A stretch of DNA of 64,000 nt from Cedecea neteri (GCF_000758325.1 NZ_CP009459.1:3658001-3722000), one strand, 5' to 3'. Counted from the first letter of the stretch, positions 1 to 10,615 are shown. Notes: generated from the sequence alone by a model not told the origin. Translations and numbers: made by a program.

Positions 1-2268
1 CACCTCTTCCGGCATCAGCCCACCTTCCTGGCCCAGGTCTTTCCCCTGAATGCCATGCTCGGTGCCCAGCAGGTATTTGAGCATAAATTCATGCCCCTTC
101 CCGGAAGAGCCCAGCAGGTTCGAACGCCAGATAAACATATTGCGCGGGTGGTTATAGCCGGAGTCCGGCTGCTCCGCCGCGAAGCGGATACCGCCGGATT
201 TAAGTTGTTCAACGGTGTAATCCACCGGCGACATTCCGGCCTCTTTCGCCCGGTCAGCAATGCGCAGCGGGTTAGTGCCGAGCTGCGGGGCAGACGGCAG
301 CCAGCCCATACGCTCGGCGCGCACGTTGAAGTCGATCAGATGGCCGGTGTAGCGGGACTTATCCGCCAGCGGCGACAGGAACTCGTCCGCCGTCACCGTC
401 TCATAGCGCCACTGGCTGGAGTGGTTATAGAAGTAGGAGGTGCTGTTCATGTGGCGAGGCGGGCGCTGCCAGTCGAGGGCAAACGCCAGCGGCATCCAGC
501 CGGTCTGCGGACGCAGTTTTTCCTGGCCAACGTAGTGGCCCCAGCCACCGCCGCTCTGCCCGATGCTGCCGCAGAAGATCAGCATATTGATCAGCCCGCG
601 GTAGGCCATATCCATATGGAACCAGTGGTTCACGCCCGCACCCACGATAATCATCGAGCGGCCATGAGTTTTGTCTGCGTTATCCGCAAACTCGCGGGCG
701 ATACGCACGATATCCTGTCGAGGCACGCCGGTGATCTGCTCGGCCCAGGCGGGCGTATAAGCCTTCATTTCATCGTAGCTGCTGGCGCAGTTATCATCGT
801 TCAGGCCACGATCCAGGCCGTAGTTAGCCAGGGTGAGATCGTAAACCGTTGCCACCAGCACGCTTGAGCCGTCCGCCAGCTGCAGGCGTTTAACCGGCAG
901 CTTATGCAGCAGCACGTCTTTCAGTTTGACGTTGTCGAAATGTTCGGTGCTCTCACCGCCAAAGTACGGGAAGCCCACCTCGGCGACTTCATCGTGGCTG
1001 CCCAGCAGGCTCAGACGCAGCGCGGTTTCTTCTCCGGTGCTGCCGTCACGCTGCTCCAGGTTCCACTTACCTTTCTCACCCCAGCGGAAGCCGATAGATC
1101 CGTTCGGTGCGACCAGCTCACCGGAGTGGTCAGCCAGCGCCACGGTTTTCCACTGCGGGTTATTTTCCTGGCCGAGACTGTCGACCAGGTCTGCCGCCCG
1201 CAGCAGATTAGCTGGCGCATAGAAACCGTCACGCGGTTCCAGCGTCACCAGCATTGGCATGTCGGTGTAGCGGCGAACGTAGTCGGTGAAGTACTGGCTT
1301 GGTTGGTCGAGATGGAACTCCCGCAGCATAACGTGGCCCATTGCCATCGCCATCGCGGCATCCGTTCCCTGCTTCGGTGCCAGCCACTGGTCGCACAGCT
1401 TGGAGATTTCCGCATAGTCCGGCGTAACGGCCACCGTTTTGGTGCCTTTGTAGCGAACTTCGGTGAAGAAGTGGGCGTCCGGGGTACGCGTCTGCGGGAC
1501 GTTGGAGCCCCAGGCGATGATGTAACCGGCGTTGTACCAGTCGGCGGACTCAGGCACGTCAGTCTGTTCGCCCCAGGTTTGCGGAGACGCTGGCGGCAGG
1601 TCGCAGTACCAGTCATAGAAGCTCATGCAGGTGCCGCCGATAAGCGACAGATAGCGGGTGCCTGCGGCGTAAGAAACCATCGACATAGCCGGGATCGGTG
1701 AGAAGCCGGTGATACGGTCCGGGCCATAGGTTTTTGCGGTATAGACGTTCGCCGCTGCAATCAGTTCGTTAACTTCTTCCCAGCTCGAACGAACAAATCC
1801 CCCGCGGCCACGGGCCTGTTTGTAGCTTTTGGCTTTGTCAGGATCGTTGATGATCGATGCCCAGGCTTCAACCGGATCGTTATACTGCGTTTTCGCTTCG
1901 CGCCACAGCTTGATCAGGCGTTTACGCATCTGCGGGTACTTCAGACGGTTGGCGCTGTAGAGATACCATGAATAGCTTGCGCCACGCGGGCAGCCGCGAG
2001 GTTCGTGGTTAGGCATATCCGGGCGGGTACGCGGGTAGTCAGTTTGCTGGGTTTCCCAGGTCACCAGGCCGCTTTTGACATAAATCTTCCAGCTGCAGGA
2101 GCCGGTGCAGTTCACGCCGTGCGTAGAGCGCACCACTTTGTCATGCTGCCAGCGCTGGCGATACCCTTCTTCCCAGTCGCGATTGGTATCGAGTAGCTGG
2201 CCGTGTCCATTGGCGAAGGTGTCTCCCTTCTGCCTGAAATAACGAAACCGGTCGAGGAACTTGCTCAT
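1..2268 (-). CDS. narG: Respiratory nitrate reductase alpha subunit NarG (partial, C-terminal part lies outside the window)
   Basis: Catalytic subunit of the membrane-bound nitrate reductase NarGHI, which reduces nitrate to nitrite with quinol electrons on the cytoplasmic face. The window holds the first 756 codons; the gene runs off its left edge. The start reads MSKFLDRFRYF after a good AGGAG ribosome site. The N-terminal FS0 cluster motif is visible as H-x3-C-x3-C (HGVNCTGSC), with a further Cys in EPRGCPRG, and the molybdopterin-domain sequence follows without interruption. The gene lies downstream of narK in the same orientation, as in E. coli, and its promoter carries an exact FNR site. 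narHJI are expected beyond the window edge. Confidence 0.97.
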   Translation of the reverse strand, partial: MSKFLDRFRYFRQKGDTFANGHGQLLDTNRDWEEGYRQRWQHDKVVRSTHGVNCTGSCSWKIYVKSGLVTWETQQTDYPRTRPDMPNHEPRGCPRGASYSWYLYSANRLKYPQMRKRLIKLWREAKTQYNDPVEAWASIINDPDKAKSYKQARGRGGFVRSSWEEVNELIAAANVYTAKTYGPDRITGFSPIPAMSMVSYAAGTRYLSLIGGTCMSFYDWYCDLPPASPQTWGEQTDVPESADWYNAGYIIAWGSNVPQTRTPDAHFFTEVRYKGTKTVAVTPDYAEISKLCDQWLAPKQGTDAAMAMAMGHVMLREFHLDQPSQYFTDYVRRYTDMPMLVTLEPRDGFYAPANLLRAADLVDSLGQENNPQWKTVALADHSGELVAPNGSIGFRWGEKGKWNLEQRDGSTGEETALRLSLLGSHDEVAEVGFPYFGGESTEHFDNVKLKDVLLHKLPVKRLQLADGSSVLVATVYDLTLANYGLDRGLNDDNCASSYDEMKAYTPAWAEQITGVPRQDIVRIAREFADNADKTHGRSMIIVGAGVNHWFHMDMAYRGLINMLIFCGSIGQSGGGWGHYVGQEKLRPQTGWMPLAFALDWQRPPRHMNSTSYFYNHSSQWRYETVTADEFLSPLADKSRYTGHLIDFNVRAERMGWLPSAPQLGTNPLRIADRAKEAGMSPVDYTVEQLKSGGIRFAAEQPDSGYNHPRNMFIWRSNLLGSSGKGHEFMLKYLLGTEHGIQGKDLGQEGGLMPEEV

Positions 2269-2361
2269 CGGGATACTCCTGATGTGGAGCCTGGTGGCTC
2301 TTCTGGTGAAATCGACATTGCTTGATGCCCGAGACGGTAACGCCTCGAAAGCAGGGGATTT

Positions 2362-2375
2362 TTGATAACGATCAA
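2362..2375 (-). promoter_or_regulatory. FNR site of the narG promoter
   Basis: TTGATAACGATCAA is an exact match to the FNR consensus TTGAT-N4-ATCAA. Read on the minus strand it is TTGATCGTTATCAA, which as I recall is also the E. coli narG site. Placed at -41.5 it predicts a start near 2327 with a -10-like TTACCG at about 2337-2342. This supports anaerobic class II activation of narG. Confidence 0.85.
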
Positions 2376-2488
2376 CTGCTCCTGGTGTGGTTTTTGGTCG
2401 CCCGGCGGCCACTACCACCAAAGTGTAAGGCTTGAAAAATCACTAACTAACTGAATATAAATACAAAAAAATCAAAACTTATCAGAGA

Positions 2489-2526
2489 AGGGGTAGCGGC
2501 ACGCCGGGTTTGGGTATTAAGGGGTA
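2489..2526 (-). promoter_or_regulatory. NarL heptamers upstream of narG
   Basis: Two minus-strand TACCCCT heptamers (2489-2495 and 2520-2526) fit the NarL consensus TACYYMT. They lie about 165 and 195 bases upstream of the inferred narG start, in line with the far-upstream NarL sites known for E. coli narG. The rest of 2376-2488 is AT-rich and could hold the IHF bend site, but I cannot place it. Confidence 0.6.
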
Positions 2527-2562
2527 GGCGGCGAATTAACCACCGCTGAAAACGTAAAGGGC

Positions 2563-2588
2563 AAAAAAAAGCGCGGACAAAGCCGCGC
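2563..2588 (-). terminator. Rho-independent terminator of narK
   Basis: On the minus strand a GCGCGG/CCGCGC stem with a 6-base loop is followed by a run of eight or nine T. It lies about 30 bases past the narK stop. Confidence 0.85.
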
Positions 2589-2615
2589 AAAGGGATAACC
2601 AAAGAGGTCAAAGCT

Positions 2616-4007
2616 TTAGCGTGAGGATTTCCGGCCATAAACGGCCCAGGTAATAACCACGCACACAATATAAAAGACGAGGAACAGCTTCATCGCCCCA
2701 GCAGGCGAACCAGTCAACGCCAGAGAGGTGCCGAAGGCCTTAGGGATAAAGAACCCCCCGATAGCCCCAATGGCCGAAATAAACCCCAGCGCTGCGGCGG
2801 TATCCGTGGCGGCCTCTCGCAGGGCGACTTCATCGCTGCCACCGGCGGCTTTAACTCTGTCCATTGTCAGCTTGCGGAAAATCACGGAAATCATCTGGAA
2901 AGTCGAGCCACTGCCCAGCCCGGCCGTGAGGAACAGCATCAGGAACACGCCGAAGAAGGCGATAAAGTTCCCGCCCTGACCATTAGATGGCAGCGTGGTG
3001 AACAGCAGCGCGCTGAATATTGCCATCAGGATAAAGTTATACAGCGAAACCCGGGTGCCGCCCCAGCGGTCGGAAATCGCCCCACCGGCAGAACGAGCCA
3101 GGGCGCCAAACAGCGGCCCAAAGAAGGCGAAATGCAGAATATTGACGTCCGGGAACTGTGTTTTAGACAGCATCGCAAACCCGGCGGAAAAACCGATAAA
3201 CGAGCCAAATGTCGCCAGGTAGAGCAGCCCCAGAATCCAGAGATGGCCACGCTTAAGCACCGGCAGCTGTTCACGCAGGGAGGCTTTGGACGCCGAAAGA
3301 TCGTTCATCCCGAACCAGGCCGCTAAAGTGAATACCGCCAGAAACGGTACCCAAATCCACGCGGCATTTTCCAGGAACAGCATCGTGCCGTCGCCCTGTG
3401 CCACGCCTTTGCCGCCAAAAACGGCAAACATCGACAGGGAGATCGCCAGCGGGGCCACCAGCTGCATCACGCTCACGCCCATATTCCCCAGCCCGCCGTT
3501 AATCCCCAGCGCACCGCCCTGCTTTGCCTTCGGGAAGAAGAAGCTGATGTTTGCCATGCTGGAGGCAAAGTTCGCCCCGGCAAAGCCGCACAGCAGCGAG
3601 ATACAGATGAAGGTGTTAAACGAGGTGCTGGTGTCCTGTACGGCAAAGCCCAGCCAGACGCACGGAATAATCAAAATCCCCGTGCTGAACGCCGTCCAGC
3701 GACGGCCGCCAAAGACCGGCACCATGAACGAATACGGCACGCGCAGCAGCGCGCCGGAAACGGAAGGTAACGCCGTGAGCATAAACAGCTGATCGGTGGT
3801 GAACGTGAAGCCGACCTTATTCAAATTTACCGCTACCGCGCTGAACAGCATCCAGACGCAGAAGGCCAGCAGCAGGCTTGGAACGGAAATCCACAGGTTG
3901 CGGCTGGCGATCCGGTGGCCCTTCTGCTGCCAGAACTGCGGGTCTTCCGGCCGCCAGTCGGTAATCAGTGCGCCCGACGACTTCTCAGGAACGGGAGACT
4001 GTGACAT
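2616..4007 (-). CDS. narK: Nitrate/nitrite antiporter NarK
   Basis: Inner-membrane MFS transporter that exchanges nitrate for nitrite during nitrate respiration. The 463-residue length equals that of E. coli NarK when the start is MSQSPVPEK. That start is preceded by GAGGTG, whereas the longer open frame (to 4040) has no such site. The MFS nitrate-porter signatures are present, for example GFAGANFASSMANISFFFP and the later GLGSGSTFQMISVIFRK, with about 12 hydrophobic segments. It is transcribed towards narG and divergently from narXL. An FNR site lies 60 bases upstream and a terminator downstream. Confidence 0.97.
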   Translation of the reverse strand: MSQSPVPEKSSGALITDWRPEDPQFWQQKGHRIASRNLWISVPSLLLAFCVWMLFSAVAVNLNKVGFTFTTDQLFMLTALPSVSGALLRVPYSFMVPVFGGRRWTAFSTGILIIPCVWLGFAVQDTSTSFNTFICISLLCGFAGANFASSMANISFFFPKAKQGGALGINGGLGNMGVSVMQLVAPLAISLSMFAVFGGKGVAQGDGTMLFLENAAWIWVPFLAVFTLAAWFGMNDLSASKASLREQLPVLKRGHLWILGLLYLATFGSFIGFSAGFAMLSKTQFPDVNILHFAFFGPLFGALARSAGGAISDRWGGTRVSLYNFILMAIFSALLFTTLPSNGQGGNFIAFFGVFLMLFLTAGLGSGSTFQMISVIFRKLTMDRVKAAGGSDEVALREAATDTAAALGFISAIGAIGGFFIPKAFGTSLALTGSPAGAMKLFLVFYIVCVVITWAVYGRKSSR

Positions 4008-4066
4008 AAACACCTCATTTCGTGTGAGTAAATGCCGCAACCTTAGGGTTCCTGCGTCGAGATTAG

Positions 4067-4080
4067 TTGATGTAAATCAA
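4067..4080 (-). promoter_or_regulatory. FNR site of the narK promoter
   Basis: TTGATGTAAATCAA is an exact FNR consensus palindrome. At -41.5 it predicts a narK start near 4032, leaving a short leader before the start codon at 4007. Confidence 0.85.
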
Positions 4081-4222
4081 GGGATAATCTATCTCTCCGG
4101 CGGGCAAAAAAAACCCCTCATTCTTTGTGAGTAATCTTCTGGCAAAAAAATAACGTGATTTATCACACCCCTGCGAAGCTTGCTGTCGGCCGCTCCCAAC
4201 GCCCTGCCACCTTTGGCAATTA

Positions 4223-4256
4223 GGGGGTAATCCTTTGGGGGTATGGGTATACTCCA
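4223..4256. promoter_or_regulatory. Cluster of NarL/NarP-like heptamers between narK and narX
   Basis: On the minus strand this stretch holds TACCCCC (4223-4229 and 4237-4243) and an exact TACCCAT (4243-4249), facing TACTCCA (4250-4256) on the plus strand. These resemble the TACYYMT heptamers that control the narK-narX intergenic region. The sequence from 4081 to 4222 shows no other clear element. Confidence 0.45.
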
Positions 4257-4314
4257 GCTGTTGACTGAAAATAGCGCCACTCTTCACCTTTCCCGCTCAG
4301 GAGCCCGTTTGCCA

Positions 4315-6108
4315 ATGCTAAAACGCCTGTTTTCTCCCCTTTCGCTGGTCAATCAGCTCGCGCTGGTTGTCATGCTGCTGGCGATGTTAAGCGTGGCGGG
4401 AATGGCGATGGCCGGCTGGCTGGCCCAGGGGATCTCGGGCAATGCCCACGCAATCAATAAAACGGGCTCGATGCGCATGCAGAGCTACCGCCTGCTGGCG
4501 GCCATTCCATTGAAGGAACAGGACAAAATGCTGCTGCGAGAAATGGAGCAAACCACGTGGAGCGACGATCTGCACCTTGCCGCCGAACGCGACGGGCAGC
4601 AGGCCAAACTCCGCGAGCTACAAGATTACTGGCGCAGCACGCTCGAACCGGCGCTGATTGCTGCCCAAACGCCGCAGCAGGTAAAACCCGCCGTCGTCCA
4701 TTTCGTTGCCAGCATCGATGAACTGGTCAGCTCCTTTGATCGCACCACGGAGATGCGCCTGCATCACGTGATTTTGCTGCAGCAGGGTATGGCGGTGCTA
4801 CTCGGGATATTGATTGTCTTTACCCTGATTTGGTTACGCAAAAGATTACTCCGCCCGTGGCGCCAGTTGCTGGCGATGGCCACCGCCATTGGTCAGAGGG
4901 ACTTCACCCAGCGGGTGACTGTTCGCGGGCGCGACGAAATGGCCACGCTCGGGAGCGCGCTTAACAGCATGTCCAGCGAGCTGGCGCAAAGCTACGCGGT
5001 GCTTGAGCGGCGAGTCAGGGAGAAAACCGCCGGGCTTGAGCAAAAAAACCAGATGCTCACCTTCCTCTACGAGGCAAACCGCCGCCTGCACGCGCAGGCC
5101 CCGCTGTGCCAGCGTATTTCCCCCGTACTGAGCGAACTCCAGGTTTTAACCCCGCTGCTGGGCATCGTGCTGCGGGTGTACGAGTACGAAGATGAAGAGA
5201 ATTATCAGGAGTACACTTTCCAGCCGGACTCGCACTGCGATGCCCAGGGCTGCCAGCTGTGCCCGGATGCCGGGGCCGCGCTGCCGCAGGACACCACTAC
5301 GCTGAAATGGCGCCTTACCGATAATCATATCCACTACGGTCTGGTGCTGGCCCAGTTGCCTTCGGGCAAAACGCTGACCGAAGATCAGCAGCAACTTATC
5401 GCCACGCTGATGGAACAGCTCACCGCCACGCTCGCTATGGAGCGCCAGTATGAGCACCAGCAGCAGTTAGTGGTGATGGAGGAGCGCTCCGCCATCGCCA
5501 GGGAACTGCATGACTCCATCGCCCAGTCGCTTTCCTGTATGAAGATGCAGGTCAGCTGCCTGCAAATGCAGGGCAAAGCGCTGCCGGAAGAGAGCCGGAC
5601 GCTGCTGGAGCAAATACGCGGTGAGTTGAATACTTCCTGGCGGCAGCTGAGAGAATTACTGACCACCTTCCGCCTGAAGCTCACAGAGCCTGGCCTCCGC
5701 CCGGCGCTTGAGGCCAGTTGCCAGGAGTTCAGCGACAAACTGGGCTTCCCGGTGACGCTGGACTACCAGCTCCCGCCGCGCTTAGTCCCTTCTCACCAGG
5801 CTATCCATTTGGTGCAGATCGCGCGCGAGGCGCTGAACAACAGCCTGAAACACGCGGCAGCCAGCGCCTGCGGCATTAGCGTCACCCTTCACGGAAATCA
5901 GGTACGCCTGGCGGTGTGGGACAACGGGCGCGGTATTTCCGGCAGCGGCGAGCGCAGCAATCATTACGGCCTTATTATCATGCGCGACCGCGCTCAAACC
6001 TTGCAGGGTGACTGCCAGGTACGCCCCCGCCCCTGCGGCGGCACCGAAGTGGTCGTCAATTTTATCCCCGAAGCACCGCTTTCTTCCGTAACAAGGAGCG
6101 AAGAATGA
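4315..6108 (+). CDS. narX: Nitrate/nitrite sensor histidine kinase NarX
   Basis: Membrane sensor kinase that detects periplasmic nitrate and nitrite and phosphorylates NarL. The 597 residues (E. coli 598) show TM1 at about 15-37, a periplasmic domain opening with the P-box ([17 protein letters not shown]), TM2 at about 152-174, a HAMP linker, a Cys-rich central region ([11 protein letters not shown]) and the HisKA_3 H-box [13 protein letters not shown] HATPase_c domain with DNGRGIS follows. The start MLKRLFSPL is chosen because it matches the family and follows AGGAG; the frame stays open upstream to 4243. The stop overlaps the narL start as ATGA, so the pair is translationally coupled. Confidence 0.96.
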   Translation: MLKRLFSPLSLVNQLALVVMLLAMLSVAGMAMAGWLAQGISGNAHAINKTGSMRMQSYRLLAAIPLKEQDKMLLREMEQTTWSDDLHLAAERDGQQAKLRELQDYWRSTLEPALIAAQTPQQVKPAVVHFVASIDELVSSFDRTTEMRLHHVILLQQGMAVLLGILIVFTLIWLRKRLLRPWRQLLAMATAIGQRDFTQRVTVRGRDEMATLGSALNSMSSELAQSYAVLERRVREKTAGLEQKNQMLTFLYEANRRLHAQAPLCQRISPVLSELQVLTPLLGIVLRVYEYEDEENYQEYTFQPDSHCDAQGCQLCPDAGAALPQDTTTLKWRLTDNHIHYGLVLAQLPSGKTLTEDQQQLIATLMEQLTATLAMERQYEHQQQLVVMEERSAIARELHDSIAQSLSCMKMQVSCLQMQGKALPEESRTLLEQIRGELNTSWRQLRELLTTFRLKLTEPGLRPALEASCQEFSDKLGFPVTLDYQLPPRLVPSHQAIHLVQIAREALNNSLKHAAASACGISVTLHGNQVRLAVWDNGRGISGSGERSNHYGLIIMRDRAQTLQGDCQVRPRPCGGTEVVVNFIPEAPLSSVTRSEE

Positions 6109-6755
6109 GTAATCAGGAAGCAGCAACCATTTTGCTGATAGACGATCATCCCATGATGCGTACCGGCGTTAAGCAGCTCATTAGCATGGCGCCAGAGCTG
6201 GCCGTCATCGGTGAAGCCGGCAGCGGCGAACAGGGCGTGCAGCTTGCCGAAGCGCTCGATCCAGACCTGATCCTGCTCGACCTGAACATGCCGGGCATGA
6301 ACGGGCTGGAAACGCTCGACTGCCTGCGCGAAAAAGCGCTGTCAGGGCGCATTGTGGTGTTTACCGTTTCGAATCATGAAGAAGATGTGGTCACCGCCCT
6401 TAAGCGCGGTGCGGATGGCTATTTGCTGAAAGACATGGAGCCGGAGGACTTGCTTAAAGCCCTGCAGCAGGCCGCGGCGGGAGAAATGGTACTTAGCGAA
6501 GCGCTGACGCCTGTGCTGGCGGCCAGCCTGCGGGCTAACCGCGCCACCTCAGACCGTGACGTCAATCAGCTTACGCCGCGGGAACGCGATATCCTGAAGC
6601 TGATAGCCCAGGGCCTGCCTAACAAGATGATCGCCCGTCGCCTGGACATCACCGAAAGCACGGTGAAGGTGCACGTCAAACACCTGCTGAAAAAAATGAA
6701 GCTTAAATCCCGGGTGGAAGCCGCCGTTTGGGTTCATCAGGATCGCATTTTCTAA
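6105..6755 (+). CDS. narL: Nitrate/nitrite response regulator NarL
   Basis: DNA-binding response regulator that controls nitrate-responsive genes such as narG and narK. At 216 residues it has the same length as E. coli NarL. The receiver domain has the acidic pair D13-D14 and phospho-acceptor D59 (LLDLNMPG). The C-terminal LuxR-type helix-turn-helix reads [15 protein letters not shown] followed by [18 protein letters not shown]. It overlaps narX by 4 bases. It converges on ychO: an inverted repeat (GTTACTCC/GGAGTAAC, 6761-6787) spans the ychO stop but has no T-run. Confidence 0.97.
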   Translation: MSNQEAATILLIDDHPMMRTGVKQLISMAPELAVIGEAGSGEQGVQLAEALDPDLILLDLNMPGMNGLETLDCLREKALSGRIVVFTVSNHEEDVVTALKRGADGYLLKDMEPEDLLKALQQAAAGEMVLSEALTPVLAASLRANRATSDRDVNQLTPRERDILKLIAQGLPNKMIARRLDITESTVKVHVKHLLKKMKLKSRVEAAVWVHQDRIF

Positions 6756-6761
6756 CGCCGG

Positions 6762-8162
6762 TTACTCCCCGGGTAGCAAGGAGTAACGTGGGTCACTTTC
6801 GGGAGCAATCAGCAGCGGAGCCGCGGGCTTGAGCACAATCTCATTCGACGCGACTCGCTGCCCCTTTTCATCTTCCACGGTGACCGACAGATGATATTCA
6901 TTGTCGGCACCTGCCTGCCACGCAGGCAAAATAATGCTCCAGCCGTCGGCGCTGCGCGGCTGGGCCGGTGGCGTCAGGCTGAGTGCCTGGGTATCCCCCT
7001 GCCATGCCAGCTGCCGGATGCCGTGAGTCGCTTTCACCTGCAGCTTAAGCAACACTGTTTCTCCCGACTGCAGCTGCCACGGCGGTGTGGCCAGGAATAC
7101 CGACAGCGTTTTACGCTGGCGAAACTGCATCACCGGGACGGATTCCCGTTCAACGCTATCGTAGCGGCTGCCGCGTAGCGAGCTCGCCGCTGCCACTTCG
7201 TCCGCCGAGAGCTGCTTTTGCAGCGGCACGCCGAAACGATAATTCAGCTTAAGCCCCAGGTTTTCCTGTGCGATCCCGCTTTCCCCCTGCTTATGCTGGG
7301 CCGTCAACGTAATCAGCGGCACGGGCGTGTAGTTGATCCCCATAGTCACCGCGACAGGATTTCGGTATCCGCTATCGTTGTCGAAGAGCGTGACGTTGTC
7401 ACCAAAATATTGTTCGAAGCTGAGGCTGGTAAAAATATGTCGATAAAACGGCAGCCAGGCCTGCGCGGTGACGTCATAGCCTCGGGCCAGGCGTTGCTCA
7501 AGCGTGTCGGTTTGCCCACGCCAACTGTTTAGCGGTTGGTAATAGTTGGCCGAAAGCCGCAGGTATTCCCCCCAGGCTTCGGCGCCAAATCCCGCGCGCT
7601 GGAGCTGCGTTGTCAGTTGGTTATCGTAGAACGAGTTGTAGCCCAGCAGCCAGTTGCCGGCGACCCAGCGCTGCCCCAGCCCAAGGTTGCCAGTGGTGCC
7701 GTCTTTTTGCTGACTAAGGCCAAGCTGACTCCAGGTCAGATAGCGGCTGTTGTCCTGCCAGGGCGTGAACAGTGAGCCATTGCTGCCCTTCCAGCTGCCG
7801 TGTTCATCCACCTGCAAATTAACGCTGGCTTTACCCCACGGCGAAAGCAATGTCTGGGTTTCATCAGTCACTTTGTCGGCCAGTAAATCTCTCAGGCTGG
7901 TAAAGGCGAACAATCGGGCCTGCTCGCCGGTATCCAGCCCGTTATCCACCATGCTGTCTTCGCCAAACTTCTTCGCCATCGCGGCAATCCTGCGCGCGGC
8001 AGCATCGGTCTCAGGCGCAAGCCCCATGTTGGGCAGGTCATCAGCGGGAGAAGAGAAAGGGTTTCGGACGGTGGGAACAACGTTGTTTGAGGTGCTCATT
8101 GCCCCTCCCGGGCGAGGGAGCAAACAACACAAAGTCAAAAGCGGAACGGCAAATCTACGCAT
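6762..8162 (-). CDS. ychO: Inverse autotransporter / invasin-like outer membrane protein YchO
   Basis: Invasin-family protein expected in the outer membrane. The 466 residues comprise a signal peptide (hydrophobic to about residue 21), an alpha-helical linker, a 12-strand-type beta-barrel domain at about 95-320 with the characteristic YLTWSQLGLS and GQRWVAGNWLLGYNSFYD, and one C-terminal Ig-like domain at about 355-450. It matches E. coli YchO in length and in its place between narL and ychN. Large passenger domains are absent, so it is a short member of the family. Function in E. coli is only loosely linked to adhesion and biofilm. Confidence 0.9.
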   Translation of the reverse strand: MRRFAVPLLTLCCLLPRPGGAMSTSNNVVPTVRNPFSSPADDLPNMGLAPETDAAARRIAAMAKKFGEDSMVDNGLDTGEQARLFAFTSLRDLLADKVTDETQTLLSPWGKASVNLQVDEHGSWKGSNGSLFTPWQDNSRYLTWSQLGLSQQKDGTTGNLGLGQRWVAGNWLLGYNSFYDNQLTTQLQRAGFGAEAWGEYLRLSANYYQPLNSWRGQTDTLEQRLARGYDVTAQAWLPFYRHIFTSLSFEQYFGDNVTLFDNDSGYRNPVAVTMGINYTPVPLITLTAQHKQGESGIAQENLGLKLNYRFGVPLQKQLSADEVAAASSLRGSRYDSVERESVPVMQFRQRKTLSVFLATPPWQLQSGETVLLKLQVKATHGIRQLAWQGDTQALSLTPPAQPRSADGWSIILPAWQAGADNEYHLSVTVEDEKGQRVASNEIVLKPAAPLLIAPESDPRYSLLPGE

Positions 8163-8322
8163 TGCTTAATGATAACACACTGGTTTTGCTCTTAACGGCC
8201 AGAACCACACGCATGTATGACTCCAGGATTAATCCTGCTTTCCCGGGCACAAATCATACCCAGAGATAACTCAGGGCGATACACTGCTTCTTACGCTCAG
8301 CGTTACCATCAAGGAGAAACCC

Positions 8323-8676
8323 ATGCAGAAGATAGTCATTATTGCCAACGGGGCAGCGTACGGCAGCGAGTCGCTTTTTAACAGTTTGCGGCTGGCCAGC
8401 GCCCTGCGAGACCAGGAGCCGCAGCCAGAAGTAAAACTGTTCCTGATGTCCGATGCGGTTACCGCTGGCCTGCGCGGTCAGAAGCCCGCCGAGGGATACA
8501 ACATTCAGCAGATGCTCGAGATCCTCACCGCGCAAGGTGTGCCAGTGAAGCTCTGTAAAACCTGTACCGACGGGCGCGGGATCACCAGCCTGCCGCTCAT
8601 TGAAGGCGTTGCCATCGGCACGCTCGTTGAACTGGCCGAATGGACGCTAGCGTCGGACAAAACCCTAACCTTCTAA
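8323..8676 (+). CDS. ychN: DsrE-family protein YchN
   Basis: Small cytoplasmic DsrE/DsrF-like protein of 117 residues, the same length as E. coli YchN. It begins [14 protein letters not shown] after AAGGAG and carries the conserved Cys pair in [11 protein letters not shown] that suggests a sulfur-transfer or redox role, though the cellular function is not established. It is divergent from ychO. The chemoreceptor gene starts 110 bases downstream, in a place where E. coli has none. Confidence 0.93.
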   Translation: MQKIVIIANGAAYGSESLFNSLRLASALRDQEPQPEVKLFLMSDAVTAGLRGQKPAEGYNIQQMLEILTAQGVPVKLCKTCTDGRGITSLPLIEGVAIGTLVELAEWTLASDKTLTF

Positions 8677-8786
8677 TTATTTCAGCGCGGGAATATTATT
8701 TGCTTATACCCTCTCCCGCGCCATCAAGTTACCTGCAATTGTTGCCGATATTTTGCTTAGGACAACACAGCAGCAGGATAATAATT

Positions 8787-10574
8787 ATGGTTAGATCTCT
8801 TCGTACACGTCTTCTTTTAGTCACGGCAATTTGCCTGGTCTCAGCTTTATGTCTTAACACCTTTATCAATTACACCGTCACCAGCCGCGATAACCAGCGC
8901 GCCATCACCGACACACTAACCAGCACCAGCCTGAGCCATTCCGTCGCTATCGGCGACTGGGTCAGCGGAAAAATGGCGATCGTTAGCTCGCTGGAAAACG
9001 CCGCGCTGAGTGAAGATCCCATCCCGGTCTTCACTCAACTGGCCAAAGCCGGCGGCTTCACCAATATCTACGTGGGCTATGCGAATAAAACTGCAAAATT
9101 TTCTGACCCGACGGGGGTACCGGCCGACTTCGACCCCACCGGGCGCCCGTGGTATCAGCAGGTGGTGAAGGACGATGGCCCTGTCGTCACCGCCCCTTAC
9201 GTGGACGCCGGTACCGGTAAGCTGGTCGTGACTTTTGCCGTGCCCATTAAGCAAAATGGCAGCCTTAAAGCCGTTGTCGCGGGGGATGTGGCGATGGACA
9301 GCGTGGTGGCTAACGTGCGCAGCATTCACCCTACGCCCGCCAGCAGCGGGCTGCTGATCAATAGCGATGGAACGTTGATTGCCGCTCAGGATCCGACCCT
9401 GACGCTGAAAGCCTTTTCTGATGCCGTTCAACAGGCTGATTTACCTCAGTTGCTCGGCGATACTCACCGTTCTACCGGTATCATCAGCGGAGCAAATAAG
9501 CAGCTGATGGCCACGCCGATCGCCGGTACGCATTGGTATCTGGTCGTGGCCCTCGACGAACATGATGCCACTTCGGGGATGCGCGCTTTACTGAAGGCTT
9601 CCGCCATTGCCCTACTGGTGCTGGTGCTGATTTCCGGTGCGATTGTGCATCTGTTGATTAGCAAGGTGATGAGCCGCCTCGGGACGATCCGCGACGGGAT
9701 GCGTGCCATCAGCAACGGCACAAACGACCTGTCGCAGCGCTTACCCGAAACCGGTCACGATGAAGTGACGGAAATCGCCCATGCCTTTAACGCCTTCAGC
9801 GACAAGCTGGGCCTGGTGATGACCCAGCTCAGGGATTCCAGCGCCTCAGTAAAAGTCGCCGCCAACGAAATTGCCGCAGGCAATCAGGAGCTTTCTGCCC
9901 GCACCGAGCAGGCCGCCTCCAGCCTGAGAGAAACAGCCAGCGCCGTAGAGCAGATCACCGCCTCCGTCGCAAACTCTACAGCTTCTGCCGCTCAGGCCAA
10001 CACTCAGGCCCACAGCGCCGGTGAAGCCGCCGAACGCGGGGGAGAAGTCGTGTCGAAGGTGATAGTCACCATGCAGGCCATTGAGCAAGCCTCCGGCAAG
10101 ATTGGCGACATCACCGGCGTCATTGACAGCATCGCTTTCCAGACCAATATCCTGGCATTAAACGCTGCCGTTGAGGCTGCTCGCGCCGGAGAACAAGGCC
10201 GGGGATTTGCCGTAGTGGCAGGTGAAGTGCGTAACCTCGCCAGTCGCAGCGCGCAGGCGGCGAAGGAGATCAAAAGCCTGATCGACTCCACCACCGCAAG
10301 CGTTGCCGATGGATCGCTTTACGTACGCCAGGCCGGTGAAGCGATGGACAAAATAGAACAAAGCGTCGGCAGCGTTTTGGTCATCATGCGCGAGATAACC
10401 CTCTCCGCTGACGAACAGATGAAAGGGATTCAGGAAATTAATCACGCGGTGACCCATCTGGACAATATGGTGCAGCAGAATGCTGAGCTGGTAGTGGAAT
10501 CTGCGGCGGCGGCGGGTGCATTGCAAAGTCAGGCTGGAGAGTTAGCGGAAACCGCGGGGCATTTCCGTATTTAA
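8787..10574 (+). CDS. Methyl-accepting chemotaxis protein with periplasmic dCache-type sensor
   Basis: Chemoreceptor of 595 residues that should signal through CheW/CheA. TM1 spans about 8-28 and TM2 about 271-291; between them is a Cache-type sensor with the motif GRPWYQQVV near 119-127. A HAMP domain follows (about 292-345), then the coiled-coil signalling domain with the conserved hairpin [20 protein letters not shown]. The start at 8787 follows AGGA; the frame stays open back to 8640 but there overlaps ychN. The C-terminus ends in GHFRI and lacks the NWETF-type tether for CheR/CheB. The ligand is unknown; Cache domains often bind small organic acids or amino acids. Confidence 0.92.
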   Translation: MVRSLRTRLLLVTAICLVSALCLNTFINYTVTSRDNQRAITDTLTSTSLSHSVAIGDWVSGKMAIVSSLENAALSEDPIPVFTQLAKAGGFTNIYVGYANKTAKFSDPTGVPADFDPTGRPWYQQVVKDDGPVVTAPYVDAGTGKLVVTFAVPIKQNGSLKAVVAGDVAMDSVVANVRSIHPTPASSGLLINSDGTLIAAQDPTLTLKAFSDAVQQADLPQLLGDTHRSTGIISGANKQLMATPIAGTHWYLVVALDEHDATSGMRALLKASAIALLVLVLISGAIVHLLISKVMSRLGTIRDGMRAISNGTNDLSQRLPETGHDEVTEIAHAFNAFSDKLGLVMTQLRDSSASVKVAANEIAAGNQELSARTEQAASSLRETASAVEQITASVANSTASAAQANTQAHSAGEAAERGGEVVSKVIVTMQAIEQASGKIGDITGVIDSIAFQTNILALNAAVEAARAGEQGRGFAVVAGEVRNLASRSAQAAKEIKSLIDSTTASVADGSLYVRQAGEAMDKIEQSVGSVLVIMREITLSADEQMKGIQEINHAVTHLDNMVQQNAELVVESAAAAGALQSQAGELAETAGHFRI

Positions 10575-10580
10575 TGATGC

Positions 10581-10615
10581 GCTGGCGGACGTTTGCCAAC
10601 GAAACACCCGCCAGC
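10581..10615 (+). terminator. Possible terminator hairpin after the chemoreceptor gene
   Basis: A perfect 8-bp stem GCTGGCGG/CCGCCAGC with a 19-base loop begins 7 bases past the stop. No T-run follows, so termination would be weak or Rho-assisted. Confidence 0.4.
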
